Assembly: GCF_947487515.1 (NCBI RefSeq)
Contig: NZ_CANKWO010000001.1
Span: forward strand, 868,001-932,000
Direction: 5' to 3'
Length of the DNA: 64,000 nt
DNA from: an uncultured Litoreibacter sp.
Lineage (GTDB): Bacteria; Pseudomonadota; Alphaproteobacteria; Rhodobacterales; Rhodobacteraceae
Shown piece by piece: positions 25,925-34,968 of the stretch (positions are counted from its first letter, which is position 1; each line of letters opens with the position of its first letter). Under the pieces are notes generated by a model. The model saw nothing but the letters and a program-made list of their open reading frames with translations, was not told where the DNA came from and did no database searches. A program made the position numbers and the translations under genes.

Positions 25925-26908
25925 TTAGCGATACCGAATGCGAGGATCGATCATGGCCAGAACAATATCTGACACGATCATACCGATTATAGACATGACG
26001 CTGAGCATCAAAATGAACGCACCAGCAAGATACATATCTTGCGTGAGCAATGCGTCGAGCATCAGCGGATCAACGGTTGGCAAAGACAAGACCACCGCCA
26101 CCACAGTGGAGCCCGAAATGATTTGCGGGAAAACCCATGCGATTGTGGATGCAAACGGGTTCAGCGCAATACGAACGGGGTATTTGAGGATCGTCTTAAA
26201 CTCGCTCAAACCTTTGGCGCGCGCGGTCGTTACATAGGGTTTATACAGCTCGTCCAAAAGGTTGGCCCGCATGATCCGGATAAGGCTGGCAGTGGCAGAC
26301 GTACCGATGATCACGACAGGGATGATCAGGTGCTTCACTAGGTCTAAAAACTTGGCCCAAGACCATTCAGCATTCACGTATTCGGCTGAAAACAGCCCCG
26401 TTACATTGGTGCCAAAGTACACGACACCCACATACATCAAAATTAATGCCACCAGAAAATTCGGCGTCGCCAATCCGATGAACCCGATGATACTGAAAAA
26501 ATAGTCCCCCCAACTATATTGCCTCACCGCCGATAATATCCCTATGGGAAGTGCGATGGCCCATGTGAATAACAACGTTGATGTGGCCAATATCACCGAT
26601 AGGATCATGCGATCCCCGATCAATTCAGACACTGGTTGTTGCCACTGGAAAGACAGTCCGAAATCGCCTTTGGCGATGCCACTTATCCACTTCCAGTATT
26701 GGGACAAAAACGGCTCATCGAGGCCAAACCGGTCGCGCAAAGAGTTCAACCGCACCTCATCAACCTGCCGCCCATCGGCCTCAAGCTTAGCTGCATAGCT
26801 TTCAACATAGTCGCCAGGTGGCGCCTGAATAATCGTAAACGCTAAAAAAGACGCCGCGAACAAAAACGGCACGGACCACGCCAGTCTACGCAAAATATAA
26901 GCGTACAT
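25925..26908 (-). CDS. Peptide-type ABC transporter permease (DppB-like)
   Basis: A 327-residue permease, first gene of the operon. It has an N-terminal helix MYAYILRRLAWSVPFLF, an extracytoplasmic region around residues 30-95, and a five-helix core with the EAA-type loop VTTARAKGLSEFKTILKYPVR. The C-terminus DIVLAMIDPRIRYR is characteristic of DppB/OppB. It is transcribed divergently from the binding-protein gene at 27231 across about 320 bases that presumably hold both promoters. Confidence 0.95.
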   Translation of the reverse strand: MYAYILRRLAWSVPFLFAASFLAFTIIQAPPGDYVESYAAKLEADGRQVDEVRLNSLRDRFGLDEPFLSQYWKWISGIAKGDFGLSFQWQQPVSELIGDRMILSVILATSTLLFTWAIALPIGILSAVRQYSWGDYFFSIIGFIGLATPNFLVALILMYVGVVYFGTNVTGLFSAEYVNAEWSWAKFLDLVKHLIIPVVIIGTSATASLIRIMRANLLDELYKPYVTTARAKGLSEFKTILKYPVRIALNPFASTIAWVFPQIISGSTVVAVVLSLPTVDPLMLDALLTQDMYLAGAFILMLSVMSIIGMIVSDIVLAMIDPRIRYR

Positions 26909-27230
26909 TTCCCCTCCCTAGGAGCTATACGGGCCTCGCCTCCTCCACGAAGAAAGCCCGAAACTCTACATTTGACACAATTGGATATTAGTATTCCAAA
27001 ATCCTAAACCAATATTATCTGCATCGGATTCCTTTATAAATAGGGATAGAATTTTGGATGTCGATGGCTAATTTGATTTTTACGGTTGCAAAATTCAATC
27101 TTACCTTCAAGGTAGGCTAGACGAAAAGCAAGTCGTCACAACAGATAGGCCGCTGATCCGGACGTTGGATTGTGTTGGCCCTGTACAACCGACCGCCGAT
27201 CAAATCGGCGATCGAAATTGGAGGGACTCA
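26909..27230. promoter_or_regulatory. Divergent promoter region of ABC system 1
   Basis: AT-rich non-coding DNA between the permease operon and the binding-protein gene. It contains a nearly perfect 12-bp inverted repeat, TCCAAAATCCTA (26995-27006) and TAGAATTTTGGA (27047-27058), with one mismatch and 40 bases between the arms. This is a candidate operator for coordinated control; the regulator is unknown. Confidence 0.45.
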
Positions 27231-29141
27231 ATGACTAGTAGATTTAGCCGCGGGTTAATCTTGACCGCAACAACAGCCCTAATGTCGACGGGCGCATTTG
27301 CCCAAGCGACAGGAGAAGCCCCAGAACTGGCAGAATTGGTAGCCCAAGGGGCGCTACCACCAGTAGAGGAGCGCGCGTCGCTTCAACCGGAGGTCATCAA
27401 CTACGGCGAACTTGGTACTTTTGGAGGAAAGATCAGGTTCGGCATGCGGGGTGTCTCGGACGAAGGCACATTACGTCAGGCCGTTGGCACAAATGGATTG
27501 GTGCGCTGGCACCACAATCTGTCCGAACTGGTGCCGAATGTAATTCGCGAATATACGGTGTCTGAAGATGCACGCGAATTTACATTCAAAATGCGCGAAG
27601 GCATGAAGTGGTCGGACGGCGACGACTTCACCACCGAAGACATCGCATTTAGCATTAATGATTTGCTGCTCAACTCCGATTGGGAAGAGATCTCAACCCG
27701 CTACAAATCAGGCGGCGAACCTCTAAGCCTAGAGGTTGTGGATGACTACACCTTCATCATTCGCTTCAAGCACCCGAATGGTGGGTTCTTGGGACAGATG
27801 GCCCGCGAAGAAGGCGCGCGTCTGAACCATTATTCAGCGCATTACTGCAGCCAATTCCACCCGAAGTATAACGACAACCTTGATGGCCTCATCGCCGAAG
27901 AAGGTGTCGAAACATGGCAGGAGTTGATGTACAAAAAATGTGGTGATGTGCGTGACGAGGTCCGTTGGATCAACACCGATCGCCCCGTATTGGACCCTTG
28001 GGTTCTTGCCACACCGCTGCGCGGCGGTACCACAACGGTCTTGTTTGAGCGCAACCCCTACTTCTGGCAAGTCGACGAGGCAGGCAACCAGCTGCCCTAT
28101 ATCGGCGACATGGAAGCTACGATCTATCAAGATCCCGAAGCGATGCTCATTGCGGCGATTGCTGGTGATTTTGACTTCCAATACCGCCGGATCGACGCTC
28201 CGGGGAACCGGCCTGTTCTGGCCGAAAACCGCGAACGGGGTGACTACCAATTGTACGAAGTGACCGCCGCCGGCGGCAGCTACAACTGGATTCAGCCAAA
28301 CCTGAACCACAAAGACCCCGTGATCCACGACCTGTTTAACCAGCGTGATTTCCGGATTGCCCTCTCCATCGGCACAGACCGTCAGGAAGTCATCGATACA
28401 GCGCTTTTGGGTGTTGGTACCCCTTGGCAAACTGGTCCATTCGAAGACAGCCCGCTTCACCACGAAAAGATTTCCAAGCAACATCTGGAATATGATCCCG
28501 ATCGCGCGAATGAATTGTTGGACAGCTTGGGCCTAACGGAACGCAACGACAAAGGCATCCGCCTGCTGTCTGACGGGCGTCCTGCAAAGTTCTTGATCGA
28601 CATTCGCAACGGACATCCACACATCATCGACATGATGACCATCGTGAAGCCGCAGTGGGAAGAAGAGCTGGGCATTCAGATCGATTTGAATGTTGTGGAC
28701 CGTTCGGTGCACCGTCAGCGGTCCCGCCAAGGCGATCATGATATGACCGCAGATAGCGGAAATGCGACTTGGCTACCTGGTCAGCTGCCTTCAGCTTTGC
28801 TGCCGATTGACAGCAGCTCGCGCCACGCGCCACTTTGGACCGCATGGTACCAAACTGACGGGCAAGACGGGATTGAACCCCCAGAGCACGTGATGGAACG
28901 CTACCGTATCTGGGAAACGATCTATGCAACCGCTGATCCGGAAGAGCAAATCCGTCGCTACCACCAACTCGCCGATATCGCTGCAGAACAGTTCGAAGCC
29001 TTTGGCATCGCACAAAATGCGTCGACTTACGGGGTACGTAAAAATGGTCTTATGAACATCATGGAAGGTATGAAAAGTACCGGCCAGTTCCCAAGCCCTG
29101 CCAACGTATTCATGCCGCAAGCATGGTATTGGGCTAAATAA
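27231..29141 (+). CDS. ABC transporter substrate-binding protein, family 5 (system 1)
   Basis: A 636-residue periplasmic binding protein. A Sec signal peptide covers the first 26 or so residues (basic MTSRFSRG, then a hydrophobic stretch ending STGAFAQA). The family-5 body includes FKMREGMKWSDGDDFTTEDI and VLFERNPYFWQVDEAGNQLPY. At over 600 residues it is longer than the usual DppA/OppA (about 500-540). The ATG at 27231 follows a GGAGGG ribosome-binding site; an upstream in-frame start would extend into the promoter. It works with the divergent permease/ATPase operon. The ligand is unknown; peptide or opine-like solutes are possible. Confidence 0.93.
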   Translation: MTSRFSRGLILTATTALMSTGAFAQATGEAPELAELVAQGALPPVEERASLQPEVINYGELGTFGGKIRFGMRGVSDEGTLRQAVGTNGLVRWHHNLSELVPNVIREYTVSEDAREFTFKMREGMKWSDGDDFTTEDIAFSINDLLLNSDWEEISTRYKSGGEPLSLEVVDDYTFIIRFKHPNGGFLGQMAREEGARLNHYSAHYCSQFHPKYNDNLDGLIAEEGVETWQELMYKKCGDVRDEVRWINTDRPVLDPWVLATPLRGGTTTVLFERNPYFWQVDEAGNQLPYIGDMEATIYQDPEAMLIAAIAGDFDFQYRRIDAPGNRPVLAENRERGDYQLYEVTAAGGSYNWIQPNLNHKDPVIHDLFNQRDFRIALSIGTDRQEVIDTALLGVGTPWQTGPFEDSPLHHEKISKQHLEYDPDRANELLDSLGLTERNDKGIRLLSDGRPAKFLIDIRNGHPHIIDMMTIVKPQWEEELGIQIDLNVVDRSVHRQRSRQGDHDMTADSGNATWLPGQLPSALLPIDSSSRHAPLWTAWYQTDGQDGIEPPEHVMERYRIWETIYATADPEEQIRRYHQLADIAAEQFEAFGIAQNASTYGVRKNGLMNIMEGMKSTGQFPSPANVFMPQAWYWAK

Positions 29142-29188
29142 CCTCTCCCTAAGAAACGAACGGGTCGCGCTTTTGTGCGGCCCACCTC

Positions 29189-29216
29189 GGCCCACATTCG
29201 TGTGGGCCCTTTTTTT
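29189..29216 (+). terminator. Rho-independent terminator after binding-protein gene 1
   Basis: GGCCCACA and TGTGGGCC form a perfect stem with a TTCG loop, followed by C and seven T. It lies 48 bases after the binding-protein stop and just before the exchanger gene. Confidence 0.92.
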
Positions 29217-29230
29217 GAAACGAGGCGAAG

Positions 29231-30181
29231 ATGTTGTTGTTCACCGTTCTAACGGTCTTAGGGCTGGGGCTGCTTGTCGTATCGGCAGATAAGTTAATTG
29301 AGGAAGGCACCGCCATTGCCGAACAGTTGGGCATGTCCCCCCTGATCATCGGCCTTACAGTGGTCGCCTTTGGAACGTCTTTCCCCGAACTGATCTTTAC
29401 AACTGGTGCCAGCTTGAGCGGCAGCGGCGGGTTGGCTATCGGCAATATTGTCGGGAGCAACATCACCAATACCTTACTGATTTTGGGAATTGCTGCGTTG
29501 ATCCGGCCCTTGCCAATTGAACACACCATGATTTGGCGCGACGGGGCTGTTTGGGCCGCGGCGACGATTGTGTTTGTGGTGTTTCTGTTCACGCAATCCT
29601 CACTTGGCCCGCTGCACGGAAGTGTTCTTTTGGTGATCCTCGCGGGCTACCTGTTTCAATTGCTACGCCAAGATGCCGTTGAACTTCCAAGCGCAGAGGA
29701 TGCGAATTCGGATGACCCATCTGATCAAGCCCCCCAAAAGCGCACGAAAACAGCTTTGGTGATTCTTCTGTCTTTGATCGGAATTGCGCTTGGGTCCGAG
29801 ATTGCCATCTACGGGGCCACTGGCCTCGCGAATGCGCTTGGTGTCAGCGAGTCGGTCATTGGCCTGTCGATCATCGCGCTCGGAACAAGCCTCCCTGAAT
29901 TGGCCACCGTTGTTGTCTGCGTGCGCCGCAATCAAAGCGGCATGCTGGTGGGCAACATTATCGGATCCAACATCTTCAATATTTTGGCCTGCATCGGCAT
30001 CCCTGCCCTTTTTGTCGGCATTCAGACGCCTGTGGAAATGTTGTCATTCAGCGTTCCCTTCCTAGTCCTGATTAGCGTGGTAGCTTTGGCCATGCTGCGC
30101 ACCAATTGGACGATAACCCGCCTAGAGGGGGCCGTTTGCTTGTGCGGTTACGGGGTCTATCTGGCGACGATAACTCAATAG
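29231..30181 (+). CDS. CaCA family calcium/sodium antiporter (YrbG-like)
   Basis: A 316-residue inner-membrane exchanger with ten hydrophobic helices arranged as two inverted halves. Each half carries the alpha-repeat motif: GLTVVAFGTSFPEL followed by GNIVGSNITN in the first, and GLSIIALGTSLPEL followed by GNIIGSNIFN in the second. The acidic ion-binding residues are present in both. It exchanges Ca2+ (or another cation) for Na+ or H+. It starts 14 bases after the terminator of the binding-protein gene, so it may have its own promoter or depend on read-through. A functional link to the ABC systems is not evident. Confidence 0.94.
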   Translation: MLLFTVLTVLGLGLLVVSADKLIEEGTAIAEQLGMSPLIIGLTVVAFGTSFPELIFTTGASLSGSGGLAIGNIVGSNITNTLLILGIAALIRPLPIEHTMIWRDGAVWAAATIVFVVFLFTQSSLGPLHGSVLLVILAGYLFQLLRQDAVELPSAEDANSDDPSDQAPQKRTKTALVILLSLIGIALGSEIAIYGATGLANALGVSESVIGLSIIALGTSLPELATVVVCVRRNQSGMLVGNIIGSNIFNILACIGIPALFVGIQTPVEMLSFSVPFLVLISVVALAMLRTNWTITRLEGAVCLCGYGVYLATITQ

Positions 30182-30188
30182 GATTACC

Positions 30189-30226
30189 CTCAGCCGAGCA
30201 TCGAACATCTGGCAGGCTCGGCTGAG
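30189..30226 (+). terminator. Hairpin after the antiporter gene
   Basis: CTCAGCCGAGC and GCTCGGCTGAG are perfect 11-bp arms with a 16-base loop, starting 8 bases after the antiporter stop. No T-run follows, so termination would be weak or factor-dependent; it may equally protect the 3' end of the transcript. Confidence 0.5.
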
Positions 30227-30396
30227 CGGCTTCTATAGATCGATGTCCGCGGAGGCATCAGACCCGTGAGGGCAATTACTCCGACCCGAGAGGCTGATTG
30301 CATCAGGTCAACTCGCCTCAAAGACCCGAATGAAGTGGCTCTCAGTTGGAATGCAGCAGAATGGTATTCTGCGCTCGTGCCACCCGAAAATTCATA

Positions 30397-30411
30397 CAAA
30401 CAACTTGTTTG
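30397..30411. promoter_or_regulatory. CAAACA-N3-TGTTTG palindrome, candidate operator
   Basis: The dyad is followed by ATTGAAG. A like dyad, CAAACA-N5-TGTTTG, occurs at 38903-38919 before the permease operon of the same system, and related TGTTTG/TTGATTGAAG sequence lies between the deacylase and regulator genes. Probably bound by one or both GntR-sensor regulators nearby. Confidence 0.5.
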
Positions 30412-30769
30412 ATTGAAGGGGTGTCGAAACCCAACACCTAACGGCACTCATGACACCAAAGCACATCTCTAAAAATATAAGTTATATTTATCAAGTAGTT
30501 AAATTAAATTCGCCTCCTGCAAGAAGCACAACCCCTCCTATGGAAGCGCCCTCCGAAATCAAGAAATCAAACAATTTTCACGCATTTTTCTCAAAATTGA
30601 TTGACAAGCGAACAATTGCCTCCAAGACTGAATGTGTCTTGCTGCATCGTTTCACCTGCCCTTAGGGCACCCCACGAATTGCCCAGTCATCTGATCGTCG
30701 CAGCAAAGCGTCAGTATCACGTCCCCAACCAGGAAGGGCGACGCGACAAAACACCTTGAGGGAGGAACA

Positions 30770-32686
30770 ATGAGACATTCGACATTACTTTCCCGAATAC
30801 TCGCGACCACCATCGCGGCCGCCACACTGCACAGTGCAGCATATGCTCAGGCGTCGGGAGAAGCACCAGACCTAGCAACGCTTGTAGCCAACAGCCAACT
30901 GCCCCCAGTCGCAGAGCGGGTTGGCAGCGATCCGGAAGTCATAGACTACGGAGAGATCGGCACCTACGGCGGTACTGTCCGCTTTGGCATCAATGGCTCT
31001 GGTGATAGTGAATCGATCCGTCAGATGATCGGCGCGAATGGTCTTGTCCGTTGGGATTTAGACCTACAGACCATCATTCCAAACGTGGTGAAGTCGTATG
31101 AGATTTCTGACGACGTCACGACCTACACCTTCCACATGCGCGAAGGCATGAAATGGTCAGACGGCGAACCTTTGACCACCGACGACATCGCATTCAACGT
31201 TAACGATCTTCTGGAAAATGACGATTGGGACGAAAATGGCGGCAGCCGGATGAAGTCGGCCAAAGGGCGGTTTGGCCTAGAAGTTATTGATAAGTATACG
31301 TTTAAAATCGTTTTCCCAAGTCCAAATGGTGATTTTCTTGGCGGCATGTCACGTCACAACGGCATTCATCTGATCTCGCATGCGAAACACTACTGCAAGC
31401 AGTTCCACCCAAAGTATAACGACAATATTCAGGCCGATATGACAGCGGCAGGCGTGGACAACTGGCCGCAGCTGATGCGTAACAACTGCGGTGAAGGAAC
31501 GGGAGCGACCCGCTGGGCCAATCCGGAACGCCCTTCGCTTGAGCCTTGGATCATCGAAGAACCGCTGGATGGCGGCGCGACCAAAGTGACGTTCAACCGC
31601 AACCCTTACTTCTGGAAAGTCGACGCAGAGGGCAACCAATTGCCCTATATTGATCGGATGGAAGGCAGGGTGTTCCAAGATGCCCAAGCGATGACGCTGG
31701 CTGCAATTGGTGGTAACTTTGATTTCCAGTTCCGTGGGATCGACACCGCATCGAACCGTCCGGTTCTTGCGGCAAATCGTGAAAAGGGTGGCTACTCCCT
31801 CTACGAAGTTACCGGCGTGGGCGGTAATATTGCTTGGATTGAACCCAATCTGAACCACCCTGACCCCGTGGTGCGTGATTTGATGAATGAAATCGACTTC
31901 CGCGTGGCCATGTCTATTGGCACAAACCGAGAAGAGATCATCAACACAGCCCTGCTTGGGGCCGGTGAGCCGTGGCACACAGGCCCCTTCCCTGGCAATC
32001 CGCTGTATCACGAGGGCGTTGCAACTGGAAATCTGAAGTATGATCCAGACCGCGCAAATGCCTTGCTGGATGGCCTTGGCCTGACAGATCGCGACGCGGA
32101 TGGCATTCGTCTGATGTCTGATGGCCGCCCTGCCCGCTTCTTGATTGATGTGGCCGCAAGCTCTTTGGTGAGTGTCATCGATATCACCGAGATGATGTCC
32201 AACCAGTGGAAGAACATCGGCATAGATCTGCGGGTAAATGTCGTTGACCTGACCCTGCACGAAGCACGCGCTGAATCAGCAGAGCATGACTTCACTGTTG
32301 CCTTCTCTGGCGCCACATGGATGGCCGGTCAGACCCCGAAGGCCATCATTGCAATCAGCGGCAATACCTTCGCACCCCATTGGGGCGACTGGCACAAGTC
32401 TGGCGGCAGAAAAGGAGAAGAACCTCCGCAGTATATGAAAGAAGCCTATCAAGCATGGGCGGACGTCGCGGAGGCTGGCTCTACGGAAGAGCGTGTTGCG
32501 GCCTATCATCGGATCGCAGACATCGCAGCGGAACATCAGTTTGGCTTTGGTATCTCCAAACATGTTTCGACCTATGGGGTCAAAAAGAATGGCTTGGAGA
32601 ACGTGCTGCCAAACATGAAAGCAACCTCCCAGTTCCCGAGCCCAGCCAATGTTTACATGCCTGAAGCATGGTATTGGTCTAAGTAA
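30770..32686 (+). CDS. ABC transporter substrate-binding protein, family 5 (system 2)
   Basis: A 638-residue paralogue of the protein at 27231, similar along its whole length. The signal peptide ends near AAYAQA, and the mature start EAPDLATLVANSQLPPVAERV mirrors the first protein. FHMREGMKWSDGEPLTTDDI and TFNRNPYFWKVDAEGNQLPY are the family-5 landmarks. The ATG at 30770 follows GAGGGAGGAACA, a strong ribosome-binding site. It presumably delivers its ligand to the permeases encoded at 36716-38840. Divergence from paralogue 1 suggests a related but different ligand. Confidence 0.94.
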   Translation: MRHSTLLSRILATTIAAATLHSAAYAQASGEAPDLATLVANSQLPPVAERVGSDPEVIDYGEIGTYGGTVRFGINGSGDSESIRQMIGANGLVRWDLDLQTIIPNVVKSYEISDDVTTYTFHMREGMKWSDGEPLTTDDIAFNVNDLLENDDWDENGGSRMKSAKGRFGLEVIDKYTFKIVFPSPNGDFLGGMSRHNGIHLISHAKHYCKQFHPKYNDNIQADMTAAGVDNWPQLMRNNCGEGTGATRWANPERPSLEPWIIEEPLDGGATKVTFNRNPYFWKVDAEGNQLPYIDRMEGRVFQDAQAMTLAAIGGNFDFQFRGIDTASNRPVLAANREKGGYSLYEVTGVGGNIAWIEPNLNHPDPVVRDLMNEIDFRVAMSIGTNREEIINTALLGAGEPWHTGPFPGNPLYHEGVATGNLKYDPDRANALLDGLGLTDRDADGIRLMSDGRPARFLIDVAASSLVSVIDITEMMSNQWKNIGIDLRVNVVDLTLHEARAESAEHDFTVAFSGATWMAGQTPKAIIAISGNTFAPHWGDWHKSGGRKGEEPPQYMKEAYQAWADVAEAGSTEERVAAYHRIADIAAEHQFGFGISKHVSTYGVKKNGLENVLPNMKATSQFPSPANVYMPEAWYWSK

Positions 32687-32707
32687 CTCCCCCTCCCTGT
32701 AAGACTG

Positions 32708-32735
32708 AGCCGCGCAGCCTCTGCGCGGCTTTTTT
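32708..32735 (+). terminator. Rho-independent terminator after binding-protein gene 2
   Basis: AGCCGCGCAG and CTGCGCGGCT form a perfect 10-bp stem with loop CCT, leading into six T. It starts about 20 bases after the stop codon. Confidence 0.92.
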
Positions 32736-32813
32736 GTTGCGCAATCTTACCCGACAAACACAAAAAACGGCGCCACATTGGCACCGTGTTGGTTCCAATA
32801 GTTGAGTTTTTGC

Positions 32814-33809
32814 TTATTCTATAGGGACTTCACGGGCAAATCGCCCGACGGTCATCCCAAGCCGCCGATACTGCACTGGCATCACCAAATAGGTGTTGTC
32901 ATGGGGCGTGCGGATCTCCCGCTCTCCCTCAGTGGCGATCAATGTGCCAGCTTTCTCAAAAAATTCGCCGTTCATATAATCGCCTTCGAAGGCAAAGCTG
33001 GGCTCGTAGTCATAGATCAGTTCCGACACTTCCAGATTCAGCTTTTGCCGATCCGGATTGTAGTCTTCGCGCAAACTCTCAGGCAGCATGTCGTGAATAT
33101 CCAGAAAGCCCAAAGAGGCCTGCCATCCGTTTTCGACGCTTTCAGGGGACCAATGATGCCCAACCTGAATCTGAAGCGCCGCAGCGCCATGCGCTGGATT
33201 GCTAAAGCGTTCGTAGTCCAGCAAACGAATGCGGTCGCTTTCCTGTTTCGGGCCCGACAGCACCAGCGGCGTATGAGGTATGCGTTGTGCCAGATCAATC
33301 GCGCTTTGACGGCTACCCGGATTGGCCACCGGCAGCCCTCGGCACTGGAACGAATGAATATCCAACAGCACATCAACGCGATCAATCACCGGGCGCAATT
33401 CACGGGCGCGTTTGTGTTCGCTGCCCTGTAAGGACATGTCGTCTAGCTCTTTGCCCCATATCCGGTTGATGTCGGCATCAATAAAGCGGTGCCACTGAGG
33501 GTTCTCAGGGTCAAAGCGGTGGTAAGCGTCTACATTGCCAAAGCAATAAGTCACCTTTCCTCGTGCCGGAACCACGTCTCGGTCCAAGAACCGTTTGATC
33601 ACATGCGCACCGCAGATTTCATTGCCATGCATGATCCCGCAAATCATCAAATGCGGGCCAGGTTTGCCACTGTCCTTTTCCCAAACATAGGGCACGCCAT
33701 GAGACCCCGCCGCATAGGGTTGAATGTTTGGTACATCGATTAGAACTCTGATGTATTGCGCAGAGAATTTATCAGTATAAACTGCCGTTTCAAACGTGTT
33801 TCTCGCCAC
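32814..33809 (-). CDS. Succinylglutamate desuccinylase/aspartoacylase-like M14 family deacylase
   Basis: A 331-residue zinc hydrolase of the AstE/aspartoacylase type. The first zinc ligands are in CGIMHGNEICG (His and Glu), INRIWG is the substrate-binding arginine segment, and LLDIHSFQ supplies the next zinc histidine. It removes an acyl group from an N-acyl amino acid or related amide. I place the start at GTG 33809, after an AAGGG ribosome-binding site. A longer TTG start at 33854 would run through the putative operator. Its place between a binding protein and a regulator suggests it processes the imported ligand. Confidence 0.84.
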   Translation of the reverse strand: MARNTFETAVYTDKFSAQYIRVLIDVPNIQPYAAGSHGVPYVWEKDSGKPGPHLMICGIMHGNEICGAHVIKRFLDRDVVPARGKVTYCFGNVDAYHRFDPENPQWHRFIDADINRIWGKELDDMSLQGSEHKRARELRPVIDRVDVLLDIHSFQCRGLPVANPGSRQSAIDLAQRIPHTPLVLSGPKQESDRIRLLDYERFSNPAHGAAALQIQVGHHWSPESVENGWQASLGFLDIHDMLPESLREDYNPDRQKLNLEVSELIYDYEPSFAFEGDYMNGEFFEKAGTLIATEGEREIRTPHDNTYLVMPVQYRRLGMTVGRFAREVPIE

Positions 33810-33830
33810 AAGGATGCACCCTTCAAGAAT

Positions 33831-33852
33831 TGTTTGTCCGATTGATTGAAGC
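33831..33852. promoter_or_regulatory. TGTTTG...TTGATTGAAG-type site in the deacylase/regulator divergent promoter
   Basis: The bases TGTTTG-TCCGA-TTGATTGAAGC lie between the divergent deacylase (33809) and GntR-type regulator (33895). The same words recur before binding-protein gene 2 and before the system 2 permease operon. Candidate autoregulatory operator. Confidence 0.45.
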
Positions 33853-33894
33853 AATTTTTGAGGTTATGGTCAGGCAAGTCAATAGGATATCGGT

Positions 33895-34965
33895 TTGGAT
33901 TTACTAACCAATTTGAGAGAGATGGCGCTTGCCGCGCCACCTGGCTCCAAGTTTCCGACAATTCGGAAGTTAATGGCGAAATTCAACGCCACTCAATACG
34001 CAATTCATCTGGCGTTGCAGCAGCTCAATCAAGAGGGCGTGTTGGTCTCGCATGTCGGCCGCGGGACAGTTGTGGCGTCACATGGCGAAGCGGTCAGCGT
34101 CAAGCCAAAAGCCGATCAACCCACCCGCGTTCTTCTGTTGCACTACCGATCTAACAGCAAGCGCAACGACTTGGTTTCAGACGCAATTCACCACATTTTG
34201 TTAGAGCGCGGCTGCCGTGTGGTTTCGGTGGCCTATAAGGATGACGAAGACCTGAACGCCATGCGCGGCGAGGGTCAGTTCGACTTTTGCGTGGTGCAGC
34301 CTCGCCGGTCGATCCTCTCGACCCGTTTGATTGATATTGCGCGACGCAATGCCCGCTATGTGATCGTCGAAGGCCAGACCGTTTCCGGCACTGAATTCGA
34401 TGGTGTCGTGCGGGATCAACCCACCAGCCTGCGCCTTGCAATCCGGCACCTCAGTGGCCTCGGCCATACCCGTTTGGGACTGGTATGCGAGGACGGTCAC
34501 GGGGGCACTGTTGAAAACGATATTGAGCAATTGTTTGATTTTTGGTCCGAAGTCGTTCACGGCACTGATGTGGTGCCCTTTAGTCGCCGCCCCTCTCAGG
34601 ATCCGGACAACACCACCCAGTCCAACATAGATCAGGTTCTGACCGACTGGCGCGACCTGCCCGACGCGGCCCGCCCCACGGCCCTGATCATCTGCGGCAG
34701 CTTTCAGGCGGATTATTTGCAACAGGCCTTTGACGCCGCAAATATCCGTATTCCCGACGACCTCAGCATCGTCAGGGTCTGCTCGACCAGCGTGGAAGCT
34801 TTGCATGGCGGGGTGTTCACCACCGTAGGCCGAAAATCAGAAAGCATCGCCGAAGCGCTTGCGGATTTGATCGAATGGCGCACGAGACATCCAAAAGAAG
34901 CGCAGCTGATCACCCGCGCCTTTCCTGATGTCATAGAGCGTAAAAGCTCTGCCCAGATAGGCTAG
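33895..34965 (+). CDS. GntR-type winged helix fused to LacI-like sensor domain, transcriptional regulator (first copy)
   Basis: A 356-residue regulator. The N-terminal winged helix (about 1-65) shows FPTIRKLMAKFNATQYAIHL and EGVLVSHVGRGTVVA, the GntR pattern. Residues 75-350 resemble a periplasmic-binding-protein-like sensor as in LacI/GalR (IRHLSGLGHTRLGLVCEDG, DLSIVRVCSTSVEALHGG). The TTG start at 33895 matches the ATG start of its paralogue at 40058 (MNLLSQL versus LDLLTNL) and has an AGGAT signal upstream. It ends 3 bases before the convergent system 2 ATPase. It probably controls the deacylase and ABC system 2 according to a sugar- or amino-acid-like ligand. Confidence 0.86.
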   Translation: MDLLTNLREMALAAPPGSKFPTIRKLMAKFNATQYAIHLALQQLNQEGVLVSHVGRGTVVASHGEAVSVKPKADQPTRVLLLHYRSNSKRNDLVSDAIHHILLERGCRVVSVAYKDDEDLNAMRGEGQFDFCVVQPRRSILSTRLIDIARRNARYVIVEGQTVSGTEFDGVVRDQPTSLRLAIRHLSGLGHTRLGLVCEDGHGGTVENDIEQLFDFWSEVVHGTDVVPFSRRPSQDPDNTTQSNIDQVLTDWRDLPDAARPTALIICGSFQADYLQQAFDAANIRIPDDLSIVRVCSTSVEALHGGVFTTVGRKSESIAEALADLIEWRTRHPKEAQLITRAFPDVIERKSSAQIG

Positions 34966-34968
34966 TCC

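Larger units (their letters stand above)
30182..30769. promoter_or_regulatory. Long leader/promoter region of ABC system 2
   Basis: About 590 bases without a supported gene. It begins with a hairpin just past the antiporter stop (30189-30226) and contains the palindrome CAAACA-ACT-TGTTTG followed by ATTGAAG at about 30397-30418. The rest is AT-rich and probably holds the binding-protein promoter. Small open frames here have no ribosome-binding sites or known motifs. Confidence 0.5.

Noticed and set aside
27834-28484. Minus-strand open frame of 216 codons, and a similar one at 31349-32260
   Set aside because: Both lie antisense to the two paralogous binding-protein genes and mirror each other because those genes are paralogous; no ribosome-binding site or domain.
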